Assembly (NCBI GenBank): GCA_021647765.1
Contig: JAKIUD010000022.1
Span: 1-44,353 of the forward strand
DNA length: 44,353 nucleotides
Reading direction: 5' to 3'
Origin: Desulfuromusa sp.
GTDB lineage: Bacteria; Desulfobacterota; Desulfuromonadia; Desulfuromonadales; Geopsychrobacteraceae
Shown here: positions 32,922-41,063 of the stretch, piece by piece
Numbering within the stretch: the first letter of the stretch is position 1
Layout of the letters: each line of letters begins with the position of its first letter
Translations under genes and position numbers: made by a program
The notes under the pieces: generated by a model
The model's input: the letters and a program-made list of their open reading frames with translations, nothing else
Databases searched by the model: none
What the model was told of the DNA's origin: nothing

Positions 32922-35548
32922 TGGTTTGGACACCCGCCGCCGGACCCTTCGACGCCTGGCCGGAACAACTTGCCGATCTGAAAACCCTCGCCCCCTGCTG
33001 TGGCTCCGGTCATTTTCTGGTCGCAGCCTTCTTGATGCTGGTACCGATGCGCATGGAGTTGGAAGAACTTTCCGCCCAGGAAGCCGTCAATGCCGTGTTG
33101 CGCGATAACATTCACGGCCTGGAACTCGATCAACGTTGTGTGGAACTGGCCGCTTTTGCCCTGGCGCTGACCGCCTGGAACTATCCCGATGCCGGTGGCT
33201 ATCATCCCTTGCCGGAACTGAACATTTCCTGTTCCGGTCTTTACGTTAGTGCGGCAAAAGAGGAATGGCAACAGTTGGGGTTGGGCAGAAAGAATCTGGC
33301 TCTGGCTCTCGACTGGATGCACACCACCTTTGCCGATGCTCCGGTTCTTGGCAGTCTGCTCAACCCGGCCAAAACTGATGCCGCCAAGCTGGTGCAGTGG
33401 CAGGAACTCTCTGTGGCGCTGGAGCAGGCCCTATCTCAAGAGAATGGACGGGAGCAGAGCAGTGAACAGCAGGAAGCCGCCGTAGTCGCTCAGGGGTTGG
33501 CCAAGGCGGCGTCACTGCTGGCCGGGCAGTACCAGTGGGTGATCACCAATGTCCCCTACCTGGCACGGGGCAAACAGAGCGAAACCCTGCGCAAGTTTTG
33601 TGAACAACATTATCCGGCGGCGAAAAACGATCTGGCGACGGTGTTTCTGGAGCGTTGTCTGGAACTCTGTGTTGAAGGGGGAACATCGAGCATTGTTCTG
33701 CCGCAGAACTGGTTGTTTTTGACCAGCTACAAGAAATTTCGCGAGAAGTTGCTGAAAAGGGATATCTGGCATCTGCTGGCGCGTTTGGGGCCGGGGGCGT
33801 TTGAAACCATCAGCGGGGAGGTAGTCAAAGCGATTTTGATCAACCTGAGCCGAGGCAAGGCGGCGGGCAGTCATGGCGGGCTGTTTGCCGAGGATGGGCC
33901 TGGCGGAATGCTGCGGGGTGTGGATGTTTCCGAACCGCGCTCTGCGGCGGAGAAAGCGGCTGGGTTGCTGACTGCTGAGATTAAGAGTGTGGAGCAGGCG
34001 AAGCAGTTGGAGAATCCGGATGCGAGCATTACGCTAGATGAGCTCTTGAGTTCATCTTTAATCAATACAATTGCGCAACCTTACAAAGGTTTGGGTACTG
34101 GAGATGACCCACGCTATCGCAATAAGTTTTGGGAACTAAGCAGCACTAACGATTCTTGGATACTCTTTCGCTCAGCACCTGAGAAGACCCAAGCATGGGG
34201 TGCAGGGTATTCCGATTTGTTGCATTGGGATAATGGAGTTGGTGAATTATCAAAAAGTCCGACCGCGTATTTGAGGAATACGGAACAATGGTCTCAACGT
34301 GGAATTTTATTTGGAATGATGCGTCAACTTCCAGGTACGATTTATTCTGGCAGTGCTTGGGATACTACAAGCTGTGCGCTCATTCCAAAAGACCAAGACC
34401 ACCTAGCACCTCTTTGGTGCTTTGTTGAAAGCGGAGAGGTTAGCAATGAGTTAAGATTATTCAACCAGAAACTCAGTGTTGAGGTGAATCACTTTGGACA
34501 GGTCCCCTTCGACCTCGATCTCTGGACCAAAGTCGCCGCAGAAAAATATCCCAACGGCCTGCCCAAACCCTACACCGACGATCCCACCCAGTGGATCTTC
34601 CACGGTCACCCCTGTGGTTCGGTTGTATGGGATGAAGAAAGCAAATGGACCGCCCACGACCCGTTGCGCACCGACGACAGCGTGCTGCAAGTCGCCGTCG
34701 CCCGTCTGCTCGGTTACCGCTGGCCTGCCGAGCTGGATGCGGAAATGGAACTGGCCGACGAACAGCGCGAATGGGTCAACCGCTGTGAAGCGTTGTTATC
34801 CCACGCCGATGACGACGGCATCGCCTGTATCCCACCGGTACGCGGCGAAGCTGCCGCCAGTGATCGGTTGCTCAACCTGCTGGCCGCCGGATTTAATCAG
34901 ATAGGGGGAGAATCCTGGTCCAATGACATTTTGGCCGAACTGCTCAAAAACGCCAACCACGCCGGCAAAACCCTGGAAACCTGGCTGCGCGAAAAGTTCT
35001 TCACCCAACATTGCAAACGGTTCGGTCACCGCCCCTTCATCTGGCATATCTGGGACGGCCTGTCCGACGGCTTCGCCGCCCTGGTCAACTACCACAAGTT
35101 CGACCATAAACTGCTGGAAACCCTGATCTACACCTACCTCGGTGACTGGATCAGCCGCCAGAAGCAGGATATCGCCAGCGGTGTCGACGGCGCCCAGGAA
35201 AAACTCGCCGCCGCCGAAAATCTCAAAGAAAAGCTCGAACTGATTCTCGCCGGTGAAGCCCCCTACGATATCTTCATCCGCTGGAAACCGCTCGAACAAC
35301 AACCCATCGGCTGGAACCCCGACCTCAACGACGGTGTGCGTATGAATATCCGCCCGTTTATGTCGGTCCCCGATGTCAAAAAGAAAGGCGCTGGCGTGCT
35401 GCGCGACAAGCCGAATGTAAAATGGGGCAAGGATCGTGGCAAAGATGTTGAGTCCGCCCCCTGGTATCACCTGTTTGGTGGGGATCGGATTAATGATCAT
35501 CATTTGAGTTTGGATGAGAAGAGGGCAGCTCGGGAGGCCGCAGAATGA
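32921..35548 (+). CDS. pglX: BREX methyltransferase PglX, C-terminal part with catalytic domain
   Basis: These 875 codons carry the methyltransferase core and target recognition part of PglX, which places N6-methyladenine on a host motif for self/non-self marking. The S-adenosylmethionine motif is APCCGSGHFL (24-33 here), with Ala where DPxCGSG is usual; one A-to-C change would explain it. The catalytic motif reads NVPY (in VITNVPYLARGK) rather than NPPY, a variant that I believe occurs in this subfamily. GTG 32921 is the first in-frame start after the amber codon, but no good ribosome site precedes it. The region about 34030-34495 is much poorer in GC than its flanks. The stop overlaps the next gene by 4 bp. 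Confidence 0.82.
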   Translation: MVWTPAAGPFDAWPEQLADLKTLAPCCGSGHFLVAAFLMLVPMRMELEELSAQEAVNAVLRDNIHGLELDQRCVELAAFALALTAWNYPDAGGYHPLPELNISCSGLYVSAAKEEWQQLGLGRKNLALALDWMHTTFADAPVLGSLLNPAKTDAAKLVQWQELSVALEQALSQENGREQSSEQQEAAVVAQGLAKAASLLAGQYQWVITNVPYLARGKQSETLRKFCEQHYPAAKNDLATVFLERCLELCVEGGTSSIVLPQNWLFLTSYKKFREKLLKRDIWHLLARLGPGAFETISGEVVKAILINLSRGKAAGSHGGLFAEDGPGGMLRGVDVSEPRSAAEKAAGLLTAEIKSVEQAKQLENPDASITLDELLSSSLINTIAQPYKGLGTGDDPRYRNKFWELSSTNDSWILFRSAPEKTQAWGAGYSDLLHWDNGVGELSKSPTAYLRNTEQWSQRGILFGMMRQLPGTIYSGSAWDTTSCALIPKDQDHLAPLWCFVESGEVSNELRLFNQKLSVEVNHFGQVPFDLDLWTKVAAEKYPNGLPKPYTDDPTQWIFHGHPCGSVVWDEESKWTAHDPLRTDDSVLQVAVARLLGYRWPAELDAEMELADEQREWVNRCEALLSHADDDGIACIPPVRGEAAASDRLLNLLAAGFNQIGGESWSNDILAELLKNANHAGKTLETWLREKFFTQHCKRFGHRPFIWHIWDGLSDGFAALVNYHKFDHKLLETLIYTYLGDWISRQKQDIASGVDGAQEKLAAAENLKEKLELILAGEAPYDIFIRWKPLEQQPIGWNPDLNDGVRMNIRPFMSVPDVKKKGAGVLRDKPNVKWGKDRGKDVESAPWYHLFGGDRINDHHLSLDEKRAAREAAE

Positions 35549-36834
35549 GTGCCGCTATCAAGATCGCCAACTGGGTCCAGAAGAAACCCATGATCTTGAT
35601 TCGCTTCGATGAGGCGTTTTCAGAATCCCTACACAATTCGCAACAGGGATTTGAACATCTCACAATAGTAAAGCCGCACTTTATTTTTCAGGATTTCAAG
35701 TTGCCGACGCTCTGCTTGCTGGAAATTCAGGAACACAATGCAACCAAGTGTTACCTCGCTACTGCTACCCGCAAAATGGCAGTGAGTACGTTTGATTCCC
35801 GCCTGACTATCAAGAAGCTCCGCGCCATAAAGCAGGCTTCTCTACAGGCCATAGTGGAAAATATCAGCAATTCGCGAATGAAGAGCCTGCTGAGTGATCG
35901 CCTTCCAGGTGAGGGAGGCATCACAAGCCTTTCCCCTAAACTCAGCGCTCACCTGATTGAAATGCTGGCGGCGGATTCCGAGAACCAGCCCGCTCTGGAT
36001 ACTGCGTTCTCCCTTTTGCCGCAGTTGAGGCACGTACCCAATACCAACTGGGCACAGGAAAATGCCATTCAGTCGGCAATAGCTGCTTTTGGGATTCGGG
36101 GCAATGCCATGCCGGATCAGGTCGTCCTGAAGCGTGGTGTATCATCTGGCCTCAGTTTGATTGGATCTCACCTTTATGAGGACAACCTGGTGCATGCGGA
36201 CGCATCACAGATACCAGGGTTCGATGCCATCGCTGCCGATGTGACAGGTCGTGCCGTTTTCCAAAAGCGTGACGAGCGACTGGTGATATATACTGCCAAC
36301 AAATTGCCCTTGGAGCAGATGCTGGGTGTTGACCTTGTTTACATCAACGAAACCCGGGGCAATATCGTTATGATCCAATACAAGATGTTGGAAGAAGACA
36401 AACAAGATAATGACAACCGTGATTGGATTTTCCGGCCTGACCAGCAGTTGCACGATGAAATTGCCCGTATGCGGCTCCCTGATTTTGAAGGCTCCTTGAG
36501 CGATTATCGGTTGAGTCGCAATCCGTTTTTTTTCAAGTTTGTGAAGCGAAAGATCGTAGACGATTCACACCAGTCATTTCTTGTCTCTCTTGATCATTTA
36601 AATCAGATTCTTGCTGCTCCCGAATTTAGGGGTCCAAGGGGCGGAGTCCGACTCAGTTATGAAACCTTGGATGGAACCTATCTCCGAGAAGCCGATGTCC
36701 TCAGTTTGATCCGTTCTGGCTACATCGGAACGCACCGAGCCGAAACCGAGGTGCTGGCAACGATTATTCATGAGGTCGCCAAGGGAAACAGGGCCGTGGT
36801 GCTTGCATGGCAACAGAAGGTTCAAGGGGGCTAG
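35545..36834 (+). CDS. Predicted PD-(D/E)XK-type nuclease, BREX-associated
   Basis: This 429-residue protein is not one I recognise by name. Residues 257-280 read like a PD-(D/E)XK nuclease core: Glu257, then GVDLVYI (Asp263) and VMIQYK (Gln278, Lys280), the D...QxK arrangement seen in Mrr-like restriction enzymes. The N-terminal half (1-240) is mixed alpha/beta with no motif I can name. The start overlaps the pglX stop (ATGA) and the next gene begins 2 bp after it, so it is translated within the BREX operon. A DNA-cutting effector is inferred; the fold call rests on about 25 residues. Confidence 0.6.
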   Translation: MSAAIKIANWVQKKPMILIRFDEAFSESLHNSQQGFEHLTIVKPHFIFQDFKLPTLCLLEIQEHNATKCYLATATRKMAVSTFDSRLTIKKLRAIKQASLQAIVENISNSRMKSLLSDRLPGEGGITSLSPKLSAHLIEMLAADSENQPALDTAFSLLPQLRHVPNTNWAQENAIQSAIAAFGIRGNAMPDQVVLKRGVSSGLSLIGSHLYEDNLVHADASQIPGFDAIAADVTGRAVFQKRDERLVIYTANKLPLEQMLGVDLVYINETRGNIVMIQYKMLEEDKQDNDNRDWIFRPDQQLHDEIARMRLPDFEGSLSDYRLSRNPFFFKFVKRKIVDDSHQSFLVSLDHLNQILAAPEFRGPRGGVRLSYETLDGTYLREADVLSLIRSGYIGTHRAETEVLATIIHEVAKGNRAVVLAWQQKVQGG

Positions 36835-36835
36835 T

Positions 36836-37816
36836 ATGAGTAAACGGATTCGCCGAGTCGGCTCCATAAAAAGTGAACTTCTCAAAAAATCACGGGAAGC
36901 AGCTCTTGCTGCCGTGCAAATATTCAATAATCCGAACATCAGCTTCAAGTCGGAATCCTATGTGGTACTGATGAACATTGCGTGGACCTATCTCCTTCAC
37001 GCCTATTTCCGCGACAAAAAGATCGAATACCGATATTTTCAACAGAATGGTAAACGACGTGAATTCGATAAAACCAAGCATGGCGCATACAAATACTGGG
37101 AACTAGAGCGCTGCCTAAATGATGCTAAATCCCCGATTGACAAGGATACAGCCAACAACCTTCATTTTCTCATTGGGTTACGTCATGAGATCGAACATCA
37201 AATGACCACCAGGATTGACGATATCCTGAGTGCCCGTTTTCAGGCGTGTTGTCTGAACTATAACGAATACATCAAGGAATTATTTGGAGAAAGCAACGGG
37301 ATTGAAAAACACCTTTCATTCAGCCTTCAGTTCTCAACAATCTCCACTGAGCAAAAAGAACTTCTTGAGGAACATCGTGATCTCCCAGCGAATATTCAGG
37401 GATATATACATGACTTTGATGCCGGATTGTCTGACGATGAGTTCTCCAACCCACATTATGCCTACCGAATTCTGTTTGTTCCAAAAACTGCTAACCGGAA
37501 AGGGCAGGCCGACCGTGTGATCGAATTCGTTAAGAGTGATTCGCCTTTGGCCGAGGCAGTTAATAAGGAATATGCCGTCATTAAAGAAACGGAAAAGAAG
37601 AAATACTTGCCCAAGCAGGTTGTGGATTTGATAAAGGCAGAGGGGCATCCTAACTTTTCAATTCACCACCATACGCAACTCTGGCAATCTCTTGATGCTA
37701 AAGCTTCTGGTAAGGGCTACGGGTTTATGGTGGCTGGGAAGGTCTGGCATTGGTACGAACAATGGGTTGATGTAGTACGGAAACATTGCCAGGACAATAG
37801 AGGAAAATATACGTGA
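36836..37816 (+). CDS. DUF3644 (HEPN-superfamily) protein
   Basis: This 326-residue protein has a DUF3644 N-terminal domain: LLKKSREAALAAVQIFNNP, then SESYVVLMNIAWTYLLHAYF and IEYRYF, as in that family. The HEPN active-site motif is present as Arg116-x4-His121 in GLRHEIEH, so it may be an RNase. The C-terminal third (about 230-326) is unassigned and includes KAEGHPNFSIHHHTQLWQ, which looks like a helix-turn-helix. It starts 2 bp after the nuclease gene, forming a pair. HEPN RNases often act as abortive effectors or toxins. Function here is inferred. Confidence 0.75.
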   Translation: MSKRIRRVGSIKSELLKKSREAALAAVQIFNNPNISFKSESYVVLMNIAWTYLLHAYFRDKKIEYRYFQQNGKRREFDKTKHGAYKYWELERCLNDAKSPIDKDTANNLHFLIGLRHEIEHQMTTRIDDILSARFQACCLNYNEYIKELFGESNGIEKHLSFSLQFSTISTEQKELLEEHRDLPANIQGYIHDFDAGLSDDEFSNPHYAYRILFVPKTANRKGQADRVIEFVKSDSPLAEAVNKEYAVIKETEKKKYLPKQVVDLIKAEGHPNFSIHHHTQLWQSLDAKASGKGYGFMVAGKVWHWYEQWVDVVRKHCQDNRGKYT

Positions 37817-37861
37817 AATACGCGCGATATACCTGATAACAAGTGAAACATATATTGAAGC

Positions 37862-37942
37862 AAAGATGTAGACCCGTACTTGGGCATCACTTGGTTTAGC
37901 GCCGATCATATCAATGATCGTCATTTGAGTTTAGCGGAAAAA
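37862..37942 (+). pseudogene. Remnant of a second PglX C-terminal tail
   Basis: In frame, 27 codons read KDVDPYLGITWFSADHINDR then HLSLAEK, matching the end of PglX in this window (KDVESAPWYHLFGGDRINDH then HLSLDEK). At the DNA level 25 of 29 bases match between 35483-35511 and 37904-37932. A stop lies just upstream in frame, so it is only a tail. It suggests that the nuclease-DUF3644 pair was placed between pglX and its old downstream neighbour by recombination with a diverged pglX. Confidence 0.6.
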
Positions 37943-37954
37943 GGAGGCTCAACT

Positions 37955-39067
37955 ATGAGCACCAGAAATTCTATAGAGCAGTTGACCATCAAGGGCTTCA
38001 AGTCCATACAGAACATGGAAAAGCTTCCGCTGTATAGACTGAATGTTCTGATCGGTGCGAATGGCGTGGGGAAAAGCAACTTTGTCTCTTTCTTCAGGAT
38101 GCTTGGTGAAATGCTGGACCAACGCCTGCAGGTGTGGACTAAGAAGCAGGGTGGTGCGGACAGAATCTTGAGTTTTGGTGTGAAAGAAACTGAAGAAATT
38201 GAGGCCTATGTAAAATTTGGATTGAACGGTTACAAGTTCGCACTGGAGTCAACCGTTGAAGGAGGATTCGCTTTTACCAAGGAATCATTATTCTACAATG
38301 GCCCTTTTTATGGACCGAGCTGGGATCACTTAGGTTCTGGACATTCTGAGGCTTTGCTCAAAGATAAATTCGAGAAGAGTAACAGGGGAGATGTCTCTGA
38401 TTATATTTACAGCTCCATCTCCAGTTGGAAGGTCTTCCATTTCCACGACACCAGTGAGACCGCCGGGGTTAAACGCTTGGGGGCTCTTCATGATGATGAA
38501 TATTTACGTCCCGACGCTTCAAACCTGGCCGCGTATCTTTATCGGCTAAAGGATGATCACCCCGAAGTTTACGAAAAGATCCGTAAAGTCATTCGCCTGG
38601 CAATCCCATTTTTTGATGATTTTGTTCTCAAGCCGCGAAAGCTCTCGACAGAGGAAGAACAGATTCGTCTGCTCTGGCGTCAAAAGGACAGTGATTACTC
38701 ATTATGGCCCAGTCAATTGTCTGATGGCTCAATCCGGTTTATCTGTCTGGCTACGGCTCTGCTGCAGCCGGACCCGCCCTCGACGATTATCATTGATGAG
38801 CCTGAATTGGGTCTTCACCCCTATGCCATTACGTTGCTGGGTGCTCTTTTACGATCCGCCTCCAGTCGGATGCAGGTCATTGTTTCAACCCAGTCGGTTC
38901 CGCTGCTGAACGAATTTTCAATTGATGATCTCATCGTTGTTGAACGTGAGGATGGGGCCTCTGTTTTCAAGCGTTGTAAAGAGGATGAGTTTGAGGACTG
39001 GCTTAAAGATTATTCCATCGGCGAACTGTGGGAAAAGAATATTCTTGGTGGGAGGCCTGGCAAATGA
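37955..39067 (+). CDS. AAA family ATPase (SMC/OLD-like)
   Basis: This 370-residue ABC-type ATPase has the P-loop GANGVGKS (34-41), the signature-like LSDGSIRFICLATALL, Walker B TIIIDEPELGLHPYA, and the switch region VIVSTQSVPLLNEF. This is the arrangement of OLD, RecF and similar ATPases that pair with a TOPRIM or other effector. ATG 37955 has AAAGGAGG upstream; earlier in-frame codons belong to the PglX tail remnant. It overlaps the DUF4276 gene by 4 bp, the common ATPase-DUF4276 pairing. It probably acts in defence, sensing DNA or stress and activating its partner. Confidence 0.85.
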   Translation: MSTRNSIEQLTIKGFKSIQNMEKLPLYRLNVLIGANGVGKSNFVSFFRMLGEMLDQRLQVWTKKQGGADRILSFGVKETEEIEAYVKFGLNGYKFALESTVEGGFAFTKESLFYNGPFYGPSWDHLGSGHSEALLKDKFEKSNRGDVSDYIYSSISSWKVFHFHDTSETAGVKRLGALHDDEYLRPDASNLAAYLYRLKDDHPEVYEKIRKVIRLAIPFFDDFVLKPRKLSTEEEQIRLLWRQKDSDYSLWPSQLSDGSIRFICLATALLQPDPPSTIIIDEPELGLHPYAITLLGALLRSASSRMQVIVSTQSVPLLNEFSIDDLIVVEREDGASVFKRCKEDEFEDWLKDYSIGELWEKNILGGRPGK

Positions 39068-39747
39068 GGCGCATCCATATTGTTTGTGAAGGGCAGACCG
39101 AGGAAATGTTCGTTAAGGAGCTGCTTTATCCTCCTTTTCTGTCGAAGGGCTTGTGCATGGTTCCGGTTTTGATCGGTAAACCCGGACACAAAGGGGGAAA
39201 TTTCCGTTTTGAACGGTTGTTGGCCGATGTTAGAAATCGATTACTGGGAGACCCGACAGCCTTTTGTACGACTTTTTTTGATTTCTACGGGTTGCCGAAT
39301 AATTTCCCTGGGAAACAGGCAGCTGCAGACAAAGCCCGTTCGCAGGTGAAAGCACAAATTGTCTGTGATGCGATGGTTGCGAAATTAACCAGGAAACTGG
39401 GTGATGACGCAATGCACCGTTTCATCCCTTACATTCAGATGTATGAATTTGAAGCTTTGCTCTTCAGTGACCCAGACGGCCTTGCCAAAGGTGTTGAGTG
39501 TCCTGAGCTGAGTGATGGTTTCAACAAAATACGGAATTTATTCGACTCACCGGAATCGATCAACGACAGCCCCCGAACTGCCCCGAGTAAGCGGATTAGT
39601 AGCAAGGTTTTAGATTATGAAAAACCGATCTATGGATCTCTGGCGGCACTTGAAATTGGTCTTCCTGTTATGCGTCAAGAGTGCCCTCTGTTTGATGCCT
39701 GGCTCATACGATTGGAGGGGCTTGCCGATGAAGGTGAAACTGCATGA
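39064..39747 (+). CDS. DUF4276 family protein (partner of the AAA ATPase)
   Basis: This 227-residue DUF4276 protein opens with RRIHIVCEGQTEEMFVKELL, including the Glu-rich EGQTEE motif, and has TTFFDFYGLP and YIQMYEFEALLFSD. These acidic motifs resemble the TOPRIM-type metal-binding centre proposed for the family. It begins inside the end of the ATPase gene and so is co-translated with it. Similar pairs occur widely in defence islands. A nuclease role is inferred by analogy to OLD-type systems. Confidence 0.8.
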   Translation: MRRIHIVCEGQTEEMFVKELLYPPFLSKGLCMVPVLIGKPGHKGGNFRFERLLADVRNRLLGDPTAFCTTFFDFYGLPNNFPGKQAAADKARSQVKAQIVCDAMVAKLTRKLGDDAMHRFIPYIQMYEFEALLFSDPDGLAKGVECPELSDGFNKIRNLFDSPESINDSPRTAPSKRISSKVLDYEKPIYGSLAALEIGLPVMRQECPLFDAWLIRLEGLADEGETA

Positions 39748-40004
39748 AAAAACAAGAAATACTTGGTCCGATTGCTGTTGGAGAAAATTCTAGCGTTGAG
39801 TTCAAACTTGATGATTTTGTCTGAGTGACTGTCGGTAAAGCGTCGGTAAAGAAGCCGAAAAGTGTCGGTAAAGACTTGGAGGATAGCGCAGATAGTCAGG
39901 AATATGACGAGAACATAGCGTCGGTAAAAGGAGATATTGTCTCTAAAACGTCGGATAAGGGCATTTCTGCAATTCTCAATAGCGCTAAAGACTTCTCACT
40001 CTGA
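39744..40004 (+). pseudogene. Remnant of an AlbA_2-domain (RecG/Schlafen-like) gene
   Basis: ATG 39744 overlaps the DUF4276 stop and opens 26 codons, MKKQEILGPIAVGENSSVEF then KLDDFV, before a TGA. GENSSVEFK is the start of AlbA_2 domains in RecG-like regulators and helicases. The same frame continues after the stop for 59 codons with a low-complexity VGK-rich tail (five GTCGGTAAA-like units) and ends at 40004. Such tails are typical of the C terminus of those long proteins. The middle is missing, so this looks like an internal deletion joining the two ends. Confidence 0.5.
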
Positions 40005-40016
40005 GGATATCATTAT

Positions 40017-40053
40017 TTTTGCACGCTAACATTCTTTATGTTATGGTGCAAAA
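40017..40053 (+). promoter_or_regulatory. Promoter overlapped by an inverted repeat, for the AbiE-like pair
   Basis: TTTTGCAC (40017-40024) and GTGCAAAA (40046-40053) form a perfect 8-bp inverted repeat. It overlaps a promoter with -35 TTGCAC (40019-40024), a 17-bp spacer and -10 TATGGT (40042-40047). A protein binding the repeat would block the promoter. The first gene downstream encodes a winged-helix antitoxin-like protein, so autoregulation is likely. Confidence 0.6.
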
Positions 40054-40076
40054 GTCTAGTTAGGGAGCTGAAAGCT

Positions 40077-41063
40077 ATGATGAATCTTCCAAGAGAGTTC
40101 GAGGGCTACGTATATGAAAACCTTGGTATCAAGGTCACGACAAAGAAGTGGTATGAGGAAAAACGGTTGCCCCTTTTTCTTCGAGACCTTTATAGCTTGT
40201 TTGAATGTGAGCTACTGGGCATTTCATATCTATTGGTGACCCCAAAAAGTGGCGAAGAGCAAACTCCAGCATCAGTCCGAAAGCATCTAAACCTGCTCCA
40301 TGAAAAATGGGATAGAGAAATAATCTACCTGCACCCATCAATCTCAGCTTATAACCGGAAGCGCCTCATTGAGCAAAAAGTTTCTTTTGTTGTCCCTGGC
40401 AACCAGATGTATTTACCCTGCCTGGGAATTGATCTTAGGGAATATATCAAGAAACAACGCCTATCCAAAACCTCGAAATTTAGCCCATCGACTCAAGCTG
40501 TGGTTCTTTACGCACTCCACAACAAAATCACCAGTGAAGTAACACCTTCTAGCCTAGCTGAAGAGTTAGGCTATTCTCCTATGACCTTAACCAGAGCATT
40601 TGATGAATTGGAAACAGTTGGATTAGCTGAAGTAAAAATGGAAGGTCGTGAACGCGTTTTACGGTTTAATCTAGACAGGGGGCTGCTCTGGCAGAAAGCA
40701 CAAAAACACCTGCGTTCTCCAGTGAAAAAACGTATCCTTGTACAAGCAATAGACAACCAATGGCCCAAAGCAATGGCAGGGTTAACCGCTCTTTCACACT
40801 ACAGTATGCTTGCTGAGCCTCAGATTGAAGTTTATGCACTAAGCACCGAGCAGTGGAAAAACTTGAAACTTTCTGGTGATTTTATTGAGATTAGATTCCC
40901 TGAAGCTGGATCTTATGAAATCGAAATTTGGAATTATGCTCCACAGCTATTGGCACAACGGGACATTGTTGATCGTCTTTCCCTTTACTTAAGTTTAAAG
41001 AATAACAAAGATGAACGAATTGAATCTGCACTTGATGAATTGCTGGAGGGATTTGAATGGTAA
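40077..41063 (+). CDS. Winged-helix antitoxin-like protein (AbiEi-like)
   Basis: This 328-residue protein has a central winged helix (about residues 140-200, with SSLAEELGYSPMTLTRAFDELETVGLAEV) and a C-terminal domain resembling type IV antitoxin AbiEi. Such proteins repress their own promoter and oppose a nucleotidyltransferase toxin. The next gene, overlapping by 7 bp, is such a nucleotidyltransferase. ATG 40077 has AGGGAG upstream; an in-frame ATG at 40038 lies within the promoter. Its GC content is lower than that of the BREX genes, suggesting separate acquisition. The AbiE assignment is from layout and gene pairing, not close identity. Confidence 0.65.
   Translation: MMNLPREFEGYVYENLGIKVTTKKWYEEKRLPLFLRDLYSLFECELLGISYLLVTPKSGEEQTPASVRKHLNLLHEKWDREIIYLHPSISAYNRKRLIEQKVSFVVPGNQMYLPCLGIDLREYIKKQRLSKTSKFSPSTQAVVLYALHNKITSEVTPSSLAEELGYSPMTLTRAFDELETVGLAEVKMEGRERVLRFNLDRGLLWQKAQKHLRSPVKKRILVQAIDNQWPKAMAGLTALSHYSMLAEPQIEVYALSTEQWKNLKLSGDFIEIRFPEAGSYEIEIWNYAPQLLAQRDIVDRLSLYLSLKNNKDERIESALDELLEGFEW

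Noticed and set aside
34796..35503. A 235-codon open frame antisense to pglX
   Set aside because: It lies in the GC-rich 3' part of pglX, where long antisense frames are expected, and has low-complexity Gly/Val/Gln content.
39825..39960. Repeated GTCGGTAAA units resembling a CRISPR or iteron array
   Set aside because: Spacing is irregular, units are very short, and they fall in frame in a low-complexity tail of a decayed AlbA_2-type gene.
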